Origin: Leifsonia sp. Leaf336
GTDB lineage: Bacteria > Actinomycetota > Actinomycetes > Actinomycetales > Microbacteriaceae
Assembly: GCF_001423695.1 (NCBI RefSeq)
Contig: NZ_LMOZ01000001.1
Location: 62,001-126,000 of the forward strand
Direction: 5' to 3'
DNA length: 64,000 nt
The notes below the pieces were generated by a model, which was not told the DNA's origin, did not search any database, and worked only from the letters and a program-made list of their open reading frames with translations. The translations under genes were made by a program, and so were the position numbers. Of the stretch, positions 8,425 to 15,330 are shown piece after piece (positions within the stretch are counted from its first letter, which is position 1; each line of letters opens with the position of its first letter).

Positions 8425-8481
8425 ACACTCGTCACGAATCACGACATTCGTGCCACGAATCGCGACATTCGTGACGAGTGT
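8425..8481. repeat. Nested palindrome, probable bidirectional terminator
   Basis: Between the converging purA and acetyltransferase genes, 15-bp arms (8425-8439 and 8467-8481) pair perfectly. The loop holds two more half-sites, giving CACGAAT-N6-ATTCGTG twice with 1 nt between the units. A related copy of the CGACATTCGTG core lies between two other converging genes near 63320. It most likely forms an RNA hairpin ending both transcripts, but the doubled half-sites could also bind a protein. Confidence 0.65.
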
Positions 8482-8496
8482 GCGCCGCCGCGTGCC

Positions 8497-9780
8497 TCAG
8501 AACCAGGTGCTCAGCCGCGGCGGCACCGCGGTGCGGAACATCCGGTCGAGCCCCTCCGCGTCGCCCTCGATGCGGCCGGCGAGCGCGAGCCCGCGGGCCA
8601 GGTCGTGCCCGAGGTAGACGCTGCCGAGCGACTCGACAGGGAGCGTCACGTCCGGCGCATCCGTCGTCGGCTCGACGCGCGCCTCGCCGTCCTCCACGAT
8701 GAGCCGGTAGCGTCCGCCGGCGAACCCGAGTTCGTCCGTGACCTCCAGCACCAGGTCGCCGTCGCTCTCGTAACGGCGGGAGGTCAGCGTCGCCGGCACG
8801 TCGAGGATGCGGACCCACAGGTGGTCCTGCACGCTCGTGATCTGCGCGCCGCGGATGTCGTGCACCAGTAGCTGCAGCGGCTCGTCGACGCCGCGCGTCC
8901 ACGCCTTCACCTCGGCAACCAGGTCGAGCTCGAGGAGGTAGCGCCAGAGCGCGGTCAGGGCGGCGTCGGTGGCCGCCGCCAGGTAGGCGACCTCTACCAC
9001 GTGCCGCGAGAAGTCCTCCTCGCCGCCGCGCACAGTGTAGCTGACGAAGCCCTCGGGCCGTCCCTCCGGGGAGTCGTAGCGCACGAGCAGACGCTTGGCG
9101 CCGTCGTCGTCGCCCTTCAGCGGCCCGATCAGGCGGTCGGCGAGGTAGGGCTCCAGGCCGATCTCTCCCGCGCGGGAGGCCATGGCCTCCGCGAGCACGG
9201 CGTAGCCCGTCTCGCGGTACTCCTCCGGCGTCGTGAACGACAGCCGACCCGGCGTGGGGGCGCCGGCCCAGCGGACCCGCTTGGCGTCAACGCTCCAGCC
9301 GGTGGCGAACGTGGCCGGCCCGAAGCCCCAGCGCCCGTAGATCGTGGATTCCGACACGGTCAGGATCGCGGCGGGGACACCGAGCGCGTGGGCGGTGCGA
9401 AGCTCGGCGCCGAGCAGCGCGGTGGCGATGCCGCGGCGGCGGTGCGTCGGCGCCACCGTGACGGAGCTGATCGCCCACGTGTCGAGCGCAGCTCCGCCCG
9501 GGACGGTGAGCGGCGCGACCCAGGAGTTCACGGTGCCGACCGGCGTGCTCACGCCGTCGTCGTACACCGCGGTGGTGCGACGACCGTCGAAGTTGCCGCG
9601 TGCCTCCTCGAGCACTTCCTCCGTCGGCCGGCGGCCGTGGAAGCCGCGGAAGTCCGCGACGATCCAGGCGTCGAGGGCGGCCGTGTCGGTCGGGTCGACG
9701 AGCGACAGCCGGAGGCCGGAGTCGGCCAGCGCGCTCTTCGAACGCTCGTCAACGGGTGCGGTGAGGTGTGTCTCCGTCAT
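8497..9780 (-). CDS. Eis-like GNAT N-acetyltransferase
   Basis: A 427-residue protein of the Eis architecture: an N-terminal GNAT domain with the acetyl-CoA-binding R-R-R-G-I-A-T-A-L-L motif at about residues 112-121, a second diverged GNAT-like domain, and a C-terminal sterol-carrier-like domain ending in S-T-W-F, the conserved C-terminal end of the family. Characterised members acetylate aminoglycosides or other amines at several positions; the substrate here is unknown. The ATG at 9778-9780 follows GGAGG with only one nucleotide between, so expression may be weak or leaderless. A 14-bp tandem repeat fills the gap to the upstream MarR gene on the same strand. Confidence 0.88.
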   Translation of the reverse strand: MTETHLTAPVDERSKSALADSGLRLSLVDPTDTAALDAWIVADFRGFHGRRPTEEVLEEARGNFDGRRTTAVYDDGVSTPVGTVNSWVAPLTVPGGAALDTWAISSVTVAPTHRRRGIATALLGAELRTAHALGVPAAILTVSESTIYGRWGFGPATFATGWSVDAKRVRWAGAPTPGRLSFTTPEEYRETGYAVLAEAMASRAGEIGLEPYLADRLIGPLKGDDDGAKRLLVRYDSPEGRPEGFVSYTVRGGEEDFSRHVVEVAYLAAATDAALTALWRYLLELDLVAEVKAWTRGVDEPLQLLVHDIRGAQITSVQDHLWVRILDVPATLTSRRYESDGDLVLEVTDELGFAGGRYRLIVEDGEARVEPTTDAPDVTLPVESLGSVYLGHDLARGLALAGRIEGDAEGLDRMFRTAVPPRLSTWF

Positions 9781-9817
9781 GCCTCCACGCTATCGGGACG
9801 GTCCGACGCCGGGCCAG

Positions 9818-9887
9818 AGCCGTCCGGCGGGAGCCGTCCGGCGGGTGCCGTCCGGCGGGTGCCGTCCAGCGGGTGCCGTCCGGCGGA
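9818..9887. repeat. 14-bp tandem repeat, five copies
   Basis: Five head-to-tail copies of [A/T]GCCGTCCGGCGG[G/A], with one copy differing at a single internal base, followed by half a copy. It lies between the MarR stop and the acetyltransferase start, 38 nt before the latter. Such arrays can change copy number by slippage and could alter expression of the downstream gene. Non-coding. Confidence 0.85.
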
Positions 9888-9901
9888 TGCCGTGGCCCGG
9901 C

Positions 9902-10342
9902 TCACCGCTCCGCGAGCGCGTGGAGGATCGGGAGCAGTGCCTCGGGCGCGGCACTCGCCGCCGGCCCGAAGAACGCCGCATCCGCCGCCTCGACCGACCC
10001 GATCGCCGCGACCGCGACCGCGGCGCCCGACGGCGTCACCCGCAGGACCTTCGCTCGGCTGTCCGACGGGTCCTGCTCGCGCTCGAGGAGTCCCTTCGCG
10101 GCGAGCCGCCTCACGACCTCCGACGTCATGCGCGGGTCCGAGCCGGTGAGCTCGGACAGCCGCGACTGGCTCGGCCGTTCGTCCTGACCGTTCAGCCACC
10201 ACGTGGAGGCGAGCAGCACGAACTGAGCGTGGGTCAGGTCGTGCGGCTGCAGCGCATCCGCCATCGCGCGTTGCCAGCGCAGGGTGGCATGCCACAGCAG
10301 GAAGCCGGGGCTGGTCGCCGGCCCTTCGGGGAAGTCGGTCAT
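9902..10342 (-). CDS. MarR family transcriptional regulator
   Basis: A 146-residue winged-helix regulator. The core runs from L-T-H-A-Q-F-V-L-L-A through S-Q-S-R-L-S-E-L-T-G-S-D-P-R-M-T-S-E-V-V-R-R-L (recognition helix) to the wing R-E-Q-D-P-S-D-S-R-A-K-V-L-R-V-T. The ATG at 10340-10342 overlaps the stop of the SRPBCC gene by 4 nt (ATGA), so both come from one message. A 12-bp palindrome upstream of the SRPBCC gene is the likely autoregulatory site. Ligand unknown. Confidence 0.9.
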   Translation of the reverse strand: MTDFPEGPATSPGFLLWHATLRWQRAMADALQPHDLTHAQFVLLASTWWLNGQDERPSQSRLSELTGSDPRMTSEVVRRLAAKGLLEREQDPSDSRAKVLRVTPSGAAVAVAAIGSVEAADAAFFGPAASAAPEALLPILHALAER

Positions 10343-10809
10343 GCGTCCAGTGTGCCCTCGGCGGCGTCGGCCTCGGCGGCGGCGGCTGCGGCGCGGCGCT
10401 CCGCCTCCGCCAGCAGCGCGGCGAGCGAGGCGGGGAAGTCGGCGCTGATCTGCGGTCCGAGCTCGGGGCCGACAGTGTCGGAGTCCGCGCCGTCGATCGT
10501 GAGCGAGTAGCGGACGACGGTCCCCTCCTCCCGGTCGTCGAGGTCGTAGCGGAAGGTCAGCTGCACTTCGCCGAACTCGGTGAGGTCGGCGTAGGCGCGT
10601 CCGGCAGAGAGCTCCACGATCCGCGAGCGGATCGGCTCCTGGCCCTCCGGCGTGACGGTCAGCTCCGTGCCGACCTCGAACGGCCCGTGCAGTTCGAACC
10701 GATCGGCGCCCGGGTAGGTCAGGTCGCCGGTGTGGAGGTCGCGCACGGCCTCCCAGACGGCGGAGCGGGAGGCGGTGGTCTCTGCGACTTCTTCTGTAGT
10801 CCACATCAT
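10339..10809 (-). CDS. SRPBCC-family (START-like) protein
   Basis: About 156 residues of the SRPBCC/Bet v1-like fold, the hydrophobic-pocket group that includes polyketide cyclases and AHSA1-type proteins. It opens with E-E-V-A-E-T-T-A-S-R-S-A-V-W-E-A-V and includes the P-F-E-V-G-T-E-L-T-V-T and R-S-R-I-V-E-L strands, then ends in an Ala/Glu-rich helix. I chose the ATG at 10807-10809, which follows AAAGG at 5 nt; a GTG two codons upstream is in frame but overlaps that ribosome site. It is the first gene of a two-gene unit with the MarR regulator, so it may bind the small molecule sensed or detoxified by that unit (inference). Confidence 0.8.
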   Translation of the reverse strand: MMWTTEEVAETTASRSAVWEAVRDLHTGDLTYPGADRFELHGPFEVGTELTVTPEGQEPIRSRIVELSAGRAYADLTEFGEVQLTFRYDLDDREEGTVVRYSLTIDGADSDTVGPELGPQISADFPASLAALLAEAERRAAAAAAEADAAEGTLDA

Positions 10810-10835
10810 CGTCACCTTTCTCTGTGCGTAGATGA

Positions 10836-10847
10836 TCTATGCATAGA
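10836..10847 (-). promoter_or_regulatory. Palindrome, candidate MarR operator
   Basis: TCTATGCATAGA is a perfect 12-bp palindrome 27 bp upstream of the SRPBCC-MarR start, in the AT-richest part of the region. Position and size fit MarR autoregulation. A similar TATGCA-N2-TGCATA site precedes the luciferase-like monooxygenase gene at 20344-20357. Confidence 0.6.
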
Positions 10848-10978
10848 GTAAACCGAGCCAGCAGAGCGCGCAACCCCCTTCTGGTACCCGGGGACCACTC
10901 CGAGCGGATGAGGCGCCGGCGCCGGAATCGTGCTTCCGCCCGACGCGCGCGCACGCCCCCTTCACGAGGCTGGAGACC

Positions 10979-11683
10979 ATGACCTCATCACCCGTCCACC
11001 CCGTCCTCCAGGCCGCTGCGCTCACCAAGGCCTACGGCTCCGCTGTCGCTCTCGGCGGCGTCGACTTCCGCATCGCCGCAGGCGAGTCCGTCGCGATCAT
11101 GGGGGCATCGGGCTCGGGTAAGACGACCCTCCTGCACTGCCTGGCCGGGATCGTGAAGCCCGACTCGGGGAGGGTGGTGCTGAACGCGCCGGCCGGTCCC
11201 GTCGAGGTGACGGCCCTCCGGGAGTCGGAGCGGTCCAGACTGCGCCGCGAGGCGTTCGGGTTCGTCTTCCAGCAGGGCCTGCTCCTGCCGGAGTTGACGG
11301 CTGTGGAGAACGTCGCCCTCCCGCTGATGCTGTCGGGCACCCCGCGCAAGACCGCGGAGGTCTCTGCTGCCGAGTGGCTGGGCCGGCTCGGCCTCGCGGG
11401 GATGGAGGCGCGCCGCATCGGCGAGCTCTCCGGCGGCCAGGCCCAGCGGGTCGCGATCGCCCGCTCCCAGGTGACGGGCGCGTCGGTGGTGTTCGCCGAC
11501 GAGCCGACCGGGGCACTCGACTCCAGCACCTCGGCGGAGGTCATGGCGGCCCTGATCGCCTCCACCACCGGCAACGGACGCTCGCTCGTGGTCGTGACTC
11601 ACGACGACGAGGTCGCGCGGCAGTGCGCGCGCGTCCTCAAGCTGTCCGACGGCCGCATCGTCGACGAGGCGGTGACCCGATGA
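10979..11683 (+). CDS. ABC transporter ATP-binding protein (MacB/LolD type)
   Basis: A 234-residue ATPase with intact motifs: Walker A G-A-S-G-S-G-K-T at 42-49, Q-loop F-Q-Q-G-L-L-L-P-E-L-T, signature L-S-G-G-Q-A-Q-R, Walker B V-V-F-A-D-E-P-T-G-A-L-D and the H-loop T-H-D. The Q-loop and G-A-L-D type D-loop are those of the MacB/LolD/FtsE branch, which works with FtsX-like permeases rather than solute importers. The ATG at 10979 follows GGCTGGAG. Its stop overlaps the permease ATG, so they form one exporter. Likely role: export of a peptide, antibiotic or lipid-like compound. Confidence 0.95.
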   Translation: MTSSPVHPVLQAAALTKAYGSAVALGGVDFRIAAGESVAIMGASGSGKTTLLHCLAGIVKPDSGRVVLNAPAGPVEVTALRESERSRLRREAFGFVFQQGLLLPELTAVENVALPLMLSGTPRKTAEVSAAEWLGRLGLAGMEARRIGELSGGQAQRVAIARSQVTGASVVFADEPTGALDSSTSAEVMAALIASTTGNGRSLVVVTHDDEVARQCARVLKLSDGRIVDEAVTR

Positions 11684-13011
11684 CGACGCTCCGGATCGCC
11701 TGGTTGTTCGCGCGGCGCAGCGCCGCCGACCGCGCGACCGTGCTGCTGCCGGTCATCGCGTTCGCGGTGTCGTCGCTGTTGCTGCTCGTCGTCGCGGGAG
11801 GCGCTCAAGCGTTCTTCTCCTGGAGCGACGGCGACGCGTTCGTCTACCAGGCTCTCGCGGTCATCGCGCTCGCTCTGCTCGTCGTCCCGCTCGTCGGGCT
11901 CGGGGGCTCCGCCGCTCGGCTCTCCGCGCGCCGCCGTGACGACCGCCTGTCCGGTCTGCGGCTGCTCGGCGCGTCGCCGGCCATGGTGGCCGCCCTCACG
12001 GTGATCGAGTCGACCGCGCTCGCCGTCGCCGGCGCGGTCACCGGGGTCGTGCTGTATCTGCCCGTCGCCCCGCTGGTCGGGCTGATCCCGTTCCGCGGTC
12101 ACCCGCTCGGAGCCGACGCCGCCCTCCAGCCGGGCGCGGTCGCGTTGGCCGTACTGGCCGTCGCGGTGCTCTCCGCCGTGAGCGCGGGTCTCGGACTGCG
12201 GAGCGTCGTGGTGTCGCCCCTGGGCGTACGGACCCGCCAGACGGCGCCGCGGATGCACTGGATCCGCGCCCTCGTCGCCGTCGTCGTGGTCGTGGCGACC
12301 TACCTGTTCATGAGCGTCCTGCAGCTCTTCGACGGCGCGCTCATCGTGCTGACCGTCCTCGGGATCGGGTTCGGCGGCACGATCGCCGTACTCAACCTGG
12401 TGGGGCCGTGGGCGCTCCGGATGATCGCCTCCGGTCAGGCTCGGCGCGCCACCACCGCGCGTCGGCTACTGGCCGCCCGCGCAGTGCTCGAATCGCCGAA
12501 AGCGGCCTGGCGCCAGGTCTCGGGCGTTGCGATGACGAGCTTCATGGCCGTCTTCGCGGGCGTCGGGGTCGGGATCCTCGGGATCGCAGGCGAGGGAGGC
12601 GGCGACCAGGCCCGGACGCTCCTCGCCGACATCCGCACCGGCGTCGTGGTCACCGTGATCGTGTCGTTCCTCATGGTCGCCTGCTCCGCGGGCGTGAACC
12701 AGGCCGCGGCCGTGCTGGATCGTCGCGATCTCTACGTGAGCCTCGACCGCATCGGCATGCCCGTGCGCGAAATGGACGCGGCCCGCAGCCGCGCCGTGAT
12801 GTCGCCCCTCAGAGTGACCACGATCGGCTCCGCACTCACCGCGGCGATCGTCGTGCTGCCGCTCGCCGGGCTGAGCCTGCTGGTCGCGCCGCTCACGCTC
12901 CTCATGGTGGCGGGGTGCCTGGCGGCCGGCGTCCTGCTGGTCTGGGCGGCGCTGCGGGCGACACGGCCGGTGCTGGAGCACGTGCTCGCCGAGACCTCCC
13001 CGTCGCTCTGA
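11680..13011 (+). CDS. FtsX-like ABC transporter permease
   Basis: A 443-residue membrane protein translated from an ATG (11680) that overlaps the ATPase stop. It has a first helix near residues 20-45, a group of helices around 65-180 including the FtsX-type R-L-S-A-R-R-R-D-D-R-L-S-G-L-R-L-L-G-A-S segment that contacts the ATPase, another helix pair around 195-265, and a C-terminal group from about 280. It lacks the long external MacB periplasmic domain, so it resembles Gram-positive bacitracin/peptide-type exporters more than MacB itself. Partner: the ATPase at 10979-11683. Confidence 0.9.
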   Translation: MTTLRIAWLFARRSAADRATVLLPVIAFAVSSLLLLVVAGGAQAFFSWSDGDAFVYQALAVIALALLVVPLVGLGGSAARLSARRRDDRLSGLRLLGASPAMVAALTVIESTALAVAGAVTGVVLYLPVAPLVGLIPFRGHPLGADAALQPGAVALAVLAVAVLSAVSAGLGLRSVVVSPLGVRTRQTAPRMHWIRALVAVVVVVATYLFMSVLQLFDGALIVLTVLGIGFGGTIAVLNLVGPWALRMIASGQARRATTARRLLAARAVLESPKAAWRQVSGVAMTSFMAVFAGVGVGILGIAGEGGGDQARTLLADIRTGVVVTVIVSFLMVACSAGVNQAAAVLDRRDLYVSLDRIGMPVREMDAARSRAVMSPLRVTTIGSALTAAIVVLPLAGLSLLVAPLTLLMVAGCLAAGVLLVWAALRATRPVLEHVLAETSPSL

Positions 13012-13051
13012 ACCGCGCTCGTGCCATGCTCCGGCCCGGTAGGGTCGGAGC

Positions 13052-13366
13052 ATGGCTGAGAACGAGTCGACCGCACAGGCGCTGGAGCGTCTGCGGAGCA
13101 TCCGGCAGAGCATCGACAACATCGACGCGGCCGTCATCCACATGCTCGCCGAGCGATTCAAGTTCACCCAGCAGGTGGGCGCTCTCAAGGCCGAGCACGG
13201 CCTCCCGCCCGCCGACCCGGAACGCGAGCGGGAGCAGATCCAACGCCTCCGAGTGCTGGCGGAAGAGAGCCACCTCGATCCCGCTTTCGCGGAGAAGTTC
13301 CTGGGCTTCATCGTGGCGGAGGTCATCCACCACCACGAGCGCATCGCGTCCGAGAACGGCCGCTGA
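13052..13366 (+). CDS. Chorismate mutase (AroQ class)
   Basis: A 104-residue all-helical AroQ-type chorismate mutase, converting chorismate to prephenate for phenylalanine and tyrosine. The long first helix L-R-S-I-R-Q-S-I-D-N-I-D-A-A-V-I-H-M-L-A-E-R-F carries the family Arg and Asp residues, followed by V-G-A-L-K-A-E-H-G-L-P-P-A-D-P-E-R-E, where K and the following acidic/basic residues line the active site. It is a stand-alone domain with no fused prephenate dehydratase. TAGGGT (13040-13045) ends 6 nt before the ATG, which suggests a leaderless message. Only 3 nt separate it from the following SDR. Confidence 0.92.
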   Translation: MAENESTAQALERLRSIRQSIDNIDAAVIHMLAERFKFTQQVGALKAEHGLPPADPEREREQIQRLRVLAEESHLDPAFAEKFLGFIVAEVIHHHERIASENGR

Positions 13367-13369
13367 GGC

Positions 13370-14293
13370 GTGGCCTGGGATCCCGCGGAGCTTCCGGACG
13401 CCCACGGCCGAACCGTCGTCGTCACCGGAGGCAACTCCGGAGTCGGCTACTTCACCGGCGAGCAGCTCGCCCGTGCGGGCGCGCACGTCGTGCTGGCGTG
13501 CCGTGACCCGGAGCGCGCCGAGGCCGCGGTGTCGGCCATCCGCCGCCGGATGCCGGGCTCACGCGTGGAGGCCACCCCTCTCGACGTCACCGACCGCCGG
13601 TCGGTCGACGCCCAGGCCGCGGCGCTCCTCGAGCGAGGCCGCGTCGACGCCCTCGTGCTGAACGCGGGCATGGTGCACGCCCCGCGCGACCGTCGCACCG
13701 ACGCGTACGGCAACGAACTGGTACTCGCGACGAACGTGCTCGGCCACTTCCGGCTCGTCGCCCGCGCCCTCCCTGTGCTGGAGGCCACCGAGGGCGCCCG
13801 TGTGGTCACCCTCGGTTCCCTTGCGACACGACTCTCCCGGCTGCGGCTGGACGACCTCCAGCTCGAACGCGGGTACACGTCGTGGCGCGCGTACGCCGGC
13901 TCCAAGATCGCCGCCCAGGCGTTCGGCTTCGAGCTCGAGCGGAGGCTGCGGGCGGCAGGGAGCGGCGTCACGAGCATCGTCGTCCATCCCGGCTACTCGA
14001 CGTCCGGGCGCACGCCGGGAGTACGCGGGGTCAACCAGCCCACGAAGGCGAAGCGCTTCGCGGACAACCTGCAGGCGGCCTGGTCGCAGGGCAAAGATCA
14101 CGGCGCCTGGGCGCCGGTCCGGGCCGTCCTCGACCGCACCATCACGGGGGACGACTACCTCGGGCCGGTCGGCCGCACGAAGGGCCTCCCGACCCACGCG
14201 CATCCGACGCGCAGCTCGCGCTCGCCGCGCACCGGAACCCGGCTGTGGCCGCTTCTGGAGGCCGCGGCCGATCAGCCGTTCACGCTGCCCTGA
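13370..14293 (+). CDS. Short-chain dehydrogenase/reductase
   Basis: A 307-residue SDR of the retinol-dehydrogenase-like/extended-length type. The N-terminal cofactor motif is T-G-G-N-S-G-V-G (TGxxxGxG), then the structural N-A-G (L-N-A-G-M) and catalytic Y-A-G-S-K. An Arg after the second strand (A-C-R-D-P-E-R) suggests NADP(H). The GTG start at 13370 is only 3 nt after the chorismate mutase stop, so they are probably co-transcribed, although no shared pathway is evident. The substrate is not predictable from sequence. Confidence 0.88.
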   Translation: MAWDPAELPDAHGRTVVVTGGNSGVGYFTGEQLARAGAHVVLACRDPERAEAAVSAIRRRMPGSRVEATPLDVTDRRSVDAQAAALLERGRVDALVLNAGMVHAPRDRRTDAYGNELVLATNVLGHFRLVARALPVLEATEGARVVTLGSLATRLSRLRLDDLQLERGYTSWRAYAGSKIAAQAFGFELERRLRAAGSGVTSIVVHPGYSTSGRTPGVRGVNQPTKAKRFADNLQAAWSQGKDHGAWAPVRAVLDRTITGDDYLGPVGRTKGLPTHAHPTRSSRSPRTGTRLWPLLEAAADQPFTLP

Positions 14294-14322
14294 GACCGTG
14301 AGCGCGTCGGACTCCCGATCGG

Positions 14323-14370
14323 CCTAGGCGTCGTCGGGCCTAGGCGTCGTCGGGCCTACGCGTCGTCGGC
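14323..14370. repeat. 16-bp tandem repeat copied from a gene end
   Basis: Three adjacent 16-bp copies of CCTAGGCGTCGTCGGG, the third slightly diverged (CCTACGCG...GGC). The third copy contains the final Asp-Asp-Ala codons and stop of the minus-strand gene ending at 14356. The other two repeat this end, each again encoding D-D-A-stop, and look like a tandem duplication of the gene's 3' tail. They lie between converging genes. Confidence 0.8.
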
Positions 14371-14652
14371 GACGATCGACAGCAGCCGATGCCCTTCGGG
14401 CACCGCCGCTCTCAGAGCGTCGCGCGCAGTGATGTAGTCGGGGCCGTCCGCCTCGATCTCCGTCACGGCGGTCGCACGCACGACCGCGGTGGCGATCACG
14501 CGCCCACCGCGCGGCATCGCGTTGTGCACCTGGATCAGCTCGTAGCCCTCCGGGACCTGCGCTTCGACGAGCTCTCGCGCCGTCTGGGCGTCGTCCGCCT
14601 CGGCGGTGAGCTGCTGCGTCTCGCTGCTCTGGGTCAGTCCGCGGACCTTCAT
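14356..14652 (-). CDS. Small protein of unknown function with duplicated motif
   Basis: A 98-residue soluble protein that I do not recognise. It contains two copies of one module: A-R-E-L-V-E-A-Q-V-P-E-G-Y-E-L-I-Q-V near residues 24-41 and A-R-D-A-L-R-A-A-V-P-E-G-H-R-L-L-S-I-V near 76-94, each an amphipathic helix, a V-P-E-G turn and a strand, joined by an A-T-A-V-V-R-A-T-A-V strand region. I chose the ATG at 14650-14652; the open frame extends upstream only through Pro/Arg-rich sequence typical of GC-rich non-coding DNA. GAGGAG lies 12 nt upstream. No signal peptide or membrane segment. Divergent to ohr. Confidence 0.6.
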   Translation of the reverse strand: MKVRGLTQSSETQQLTAEADDAQTARELVEAQVPEGYELIQVHNAMPRGGRVIATAVVRATAVTEIEADGPDYITARDALRAAVPEGHRLLSIVADDA

Positions 14653-14886
14653 CGGCTGGAGCACTCCTCGTGGGGCGGGACGGGAAGGACCGAGGGCGGG
14701 GTGCGCAGGCGGTCCGAGATCGGGCGGGCGCTCGGGTCGGAAGCGGGCGTCCGCTGCAACGCTACCCGACCCGGCCGACGGCGGCCGATCCGCCACGGCC
14801 CGTGCCGGCCCGCCCCGGTTCCTATACACCCGCACGCGCCGCGTCCTCCCAGCGCACGTTCAGAACCCTGGAGTGGGCTGAGCAGC

Positions 14887-15306
14887 ATGGAAATCGCCTA
14901 CACCGCCATCGCGCACGCCTCGGGAGGCGGACGCGACGGTCACGTCCGCAGCGAGGACGACCTCATCGACCTTCCGACCCGCCCGCCGCGCGAGCTCGGC
15001 GGCTCCGGAGAGGGCACCAACCCCGAGCAGCTGTTCGCGGCCGGCTTCGCCGCCTGCTTCCTGAGCGCCATCCACGCCGTCGGGCGAGCCGAAAAGCTCG
15101 ACACCAGCGACGCCGCGGTCTCCGCGAGCGTGGGCATCGGGGCGAACGGCGAGGGAGGCTACGGGCTCGAGATCGAGCTGGACGTGTATCTTCCGCGCCT
15201 CGGCCGCGACCAGGCCGAGCAGACGATGGAGAAGGCCCACCACGTGTGCCCGTACTCCAACGCGACCCGGGGCAACGTCCCCGTCCGGCTCACGCTCGTC
15301 GACTGA
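14887..15306 (+). CDS. ohr: Organic hydroperoxide resistance protein (OsmC/Ohr family)
   Basis: A 139-residue thiol peroxidase of the Ohr branch. The two reactive cysteines are at 57 (F-A-A-C-F-L-S-A) and 121 (H-V-C-P-Y-S), with the Arg/Glu needed for catalysis in R-P-P-R-E-L-G-G-S-G-E-G-T-N-P-E-Q-L-F. It reduces organic peroxides with dihydrolipoyl donors. The length is typical. No OhrR-type MarR regulator is adjacent, which is the usual arrangement, so control is unclear. The ATG at 14887 gives the standard N-terminus. Confidence 0.93.
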   Translation: MEIAYTAIAHASGGGRDGHVRSEDDLIDLPTRPPRELGGSGEGTNPEQLFAAGFAACFLSAIHAVGRAEKLDTSDAAVSASVGIGANGEGGYGLEIELDVYLPRLGRDQAEQTMEKAHHVCPYSNATRGNVPVRLTLVD

Positions 15307-15330
15307 CGCGCAACTCCCGGGTCGCCGCGC

